Made by a program: the position numbers and the translations under genes. Of a stretch of 7,385 bases of DNA, positions 6,677 to 7,385 are shown one piece after another (within the stretch, counting starts at the first letter, position 1; the number at the start of each line of letters is the position of its first letter). Below the pieces are notes generated by a model, which was not told the origin of the DNA, did not search any database, and was given only the letters and a program-made list of their open reading frames with translations. Source of the stretch: an uncultured Oscillospiraceae bacterium (GTDB lineage Bacteria > Bacillota > Clostridia > Oscillospirales > Oscillospiraceae); the NCBI GenBank assembly GCA_900758955.1, contig CAAETL010000224.1, positions 1-7,385 of the forward strand. The letters are read 5' to 3'.

Positions 6677-6826
6677 ATGCTGTACCGTACGCTCAAGCGC
6701 TTGATTGAACGGCGCCAGAAAGACGGTCTGGAGGAGAAGATTGACATCTTCTTCGCCGCTGGGAAGCTGGCCCAGGGCGAGTATGACGAGCTAATCGGCA
6801 TGCTGGCCACAGACTCCCAAGAGTAG
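6677..6826 (+). CDS. XkdX-family small phage protein
   Basis: A 49-residue protein beginning MLYRTLKRLIERRQKDGLEE, with FFAAGKLAQGEYDELIGML at 25-43. The arrangement of a helix, a short hydrophobic stretch, then GKLxxxEYxELxG matches the XkdX family first named in the Bacillus PBSX prophage, where the gene sits between tail fibre and lysis genes as it does here. The molecular function is not established. The ATG starts at the base after the preceding TGA stop and has GGGGGTGA (6664-6671) 5 bases upstream, so the three small genes from 5801 onward appear cotranslated. It is too short for many ORF callers, but spacing, ribosome site and family pattern support it. Confidence 0.85.
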   Translation: MLYRTLKRLIERRQKDGLEEKIDIFFAAGKLAQGEYDELIGMLATDSQE

Positions 6827-6987
6827 TGAAATCCATCCGCCCTCAGAGGCGATAAGCCCGGTGCATTTCTGAAGCGCAGACTGAAAAGGACACAAACTAT
6901 GAACCGAATAAATATGACACTGAAAAACAGCAGGGCCGGGTGCGTTGGGGGATCTTCCCAGGGCCGCCGGGAATGGGGGATGGCGTA
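6827..6987 (+). other. Gap between XkdX-like gene and endolysin; no recognised gene
   Basis: This 161-base stretch is the longest non-coding interval in an otherwise overlapping operon. It is locally AT-richer around 6884-6930 than the neighbouring genes. I see no convincing promoter, tRNA or rho-independent terminator; the small inverted repeats CGCC/GGCG (about 6839-6852) and TCTG/CAGA (about 6867-6880) are only 4 bp and not followed by a T-run. A 29-codon ORF with a plausible ribosome site is listed separately. A holin is commonly found in this slot, and none is present. Confidence 0.5.
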
Positions 6988-6988
6988 A
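6899..6988 (+). CDS. Doubtful 29-residue ORF coupled to the endolysin start
   Basis: ATG 6899 is preceded by AAAAGGA (6884-6890) at 8 bases and reads MNRINMTLKNSRAGCVGGSS and nine more residues to a TAA whose last base is the first base of the amidase ATG (TAATG). The peptide is polar and basic, with no membrane helix and no family I recognise. It could be a translated leader that delivers ribosomes to the endolysin gene, a remnant of a lost gene, or chance. Codon pattern gives no clear support. Low confidence. Confidence 0.25.
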   Translation: MNRINMTLKNSRAGCVGGSSQGRREWGMA

Positions 6989-7385
6989 TGGAACTTCACG
7001 CCTGCTATTTGAAACAAAACGACTGCTATCGGTCGGGGCGGACCATTGCGCCCCGGGGAGTGATGGTACACAGCACGGGAGCCAATAATCCCTACCTGCG
7101 CCGCTATGTCCAGCCTGATGACGGGATTCTGGGCGTAAATCCTAACGGCAACCACTGGAACCGGGCCGGGTCGAACGCCTGCGTCCATGCGTTCATTGGC
7201 AAGCTGGCGGACGGTTCCATTGCCACTTATCAGACCCTCCCCTGGAACCACCGGGGCTGGCATGCGGCCGGCGGTAAGAGGGGATCGGCGAACAATACCC
7301 ATATTGCCTTTGAGATTTGCGAGGATGGGCTGAATGACGCCGCTTACTTTGCCGCGATCTACCGGGAGGCGGTGGAGCTGACTGC
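6988..7385 (+). CDS. N-acetylmuramoyl-L-alanine amidase endolysin, N-terminal part (3'-truncated)
   Basis: The frame stays open to the window end, giving about 132 residues. The enzyme cleaves the bond between N-acetylmuramic acid and L-alanine in peptidoglycan, releasing phage at the end of infection. Amidase_2/PGRP-type features are visible: GVMVHSTGANNP (residues 24-35), where His28 is the expected first zinc ligand; VHAFIGKLADGSIATYQTLP (66-85), the strand pair that includes His67; WNHRGWHAAG (86-95); and NTHIAFEICED (103-113), with Glu109 at the position of the conserved IE motif. The second His and the last zinc ligand, plus any wall-binding domain, would lie downstream. Start ATG 6988 has GGGGG at 6975-6979, 8 bases upstream, and the N-terminus (MELHACYLKQNDCYRSGRTI) matches the usual start of gut phage amidases of this type. 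There is no signal peptide, so release depends on a holin or another route. Confidence 0.95.
   Translation, partial: MELHACYLKQNDCYRSGRTIAPRGVMVHSTGANNPYLRRYVQPDDGILGVNPNGNHWNRAGSNACVHAFIGKLADGSIATYQTLPWNHRGWHAAGGKRGSANNTHIAFEICEDGLNDAAYFAAIYREAVELT

Noticed and set aside
6832..6880. Rho-independent terminator in the gap before the endolysin
   Set aside because: Only 4-bp stems (CGCC/GGCG and TCTG/CAGA) without a following T-run, so no terminator is supported.
6595..7302. Minus-strand 235-codon frame covering the gap and the amidase, with a hydrophobic stretch (FFSVIFIRFIVCVLFSLRF) opposite about 6880-6945 that looks like a membrane helix
   Set aside because: Most of it is the reverse of the amidase and of the two small + strand genes; the hydrophobic run comes from the reverse complement of an AAAC-rich stretch, and there is no ribosome site or operon context on that strand.

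Overview
This window is the end of the tail module and the start of the lysis module of a siphovirus-like prophage or phage of a high-GC Firmicute. The composition (about 60-68% GC in the lines I counted), the strong AGGAGG-type ribosome binding sites, the two TTG starts and the protein families all fit a gut Clostridia host (Oscillospiraceae relatives such as Flavonifractor or Intestinimonas). That host assignment is inference; no host gene, integrase or attachment site is present to confirm it.

All genes are on the + strand and tightly packed, mostly with overlapping stops and starts. In order: the C-terminal part of a tape measure protein (2-1624, cut by the left edge); a small DUF6711-like tail protein (1617-1991); a baseplate hub / tail-tip protein (1978-3519); a jelly-roll, carbohydrate-binding-like tail protein (3536-4222); an Ig-like repeat protein (4213-5112); a mixed protein with an N-terminal beta domain and an alpha-helical 'DLNRV' domain (5109-5786); a receptor-binding or fibre-tip protein (5801-6361); a small conserved protein with a proline-rich linker (6374-6676); a 49-residue XkdX-family protein (6677-6826); a 161-base gap with one doubtful 29-codon ORF; and the N-terminal part of an N-acetylmuramoyl-L-alanine amidase endolysin (6988-7385, cut by the right edge).

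The layout reads as one late operon. The tape measure fixes tail length, the hub closes the distal end of the tail tube, and the next four proteins probably form the adhesion device that binds cell-surface polysaccharide. The amidase releases progeny. No internal promoter or convincing terminator was seen.

I found no wholly new system. The points most worth a second look are: a sharp GC drop exactly at the C-terminal receptor-binding half of the 5801-6361 protein; short C-terminal modules shared between neighbouring tail proteins; duplicated IHSPSK segments bracketing the coiled coil of the tape measure; and the absence of a recognisable holin before the amidase.
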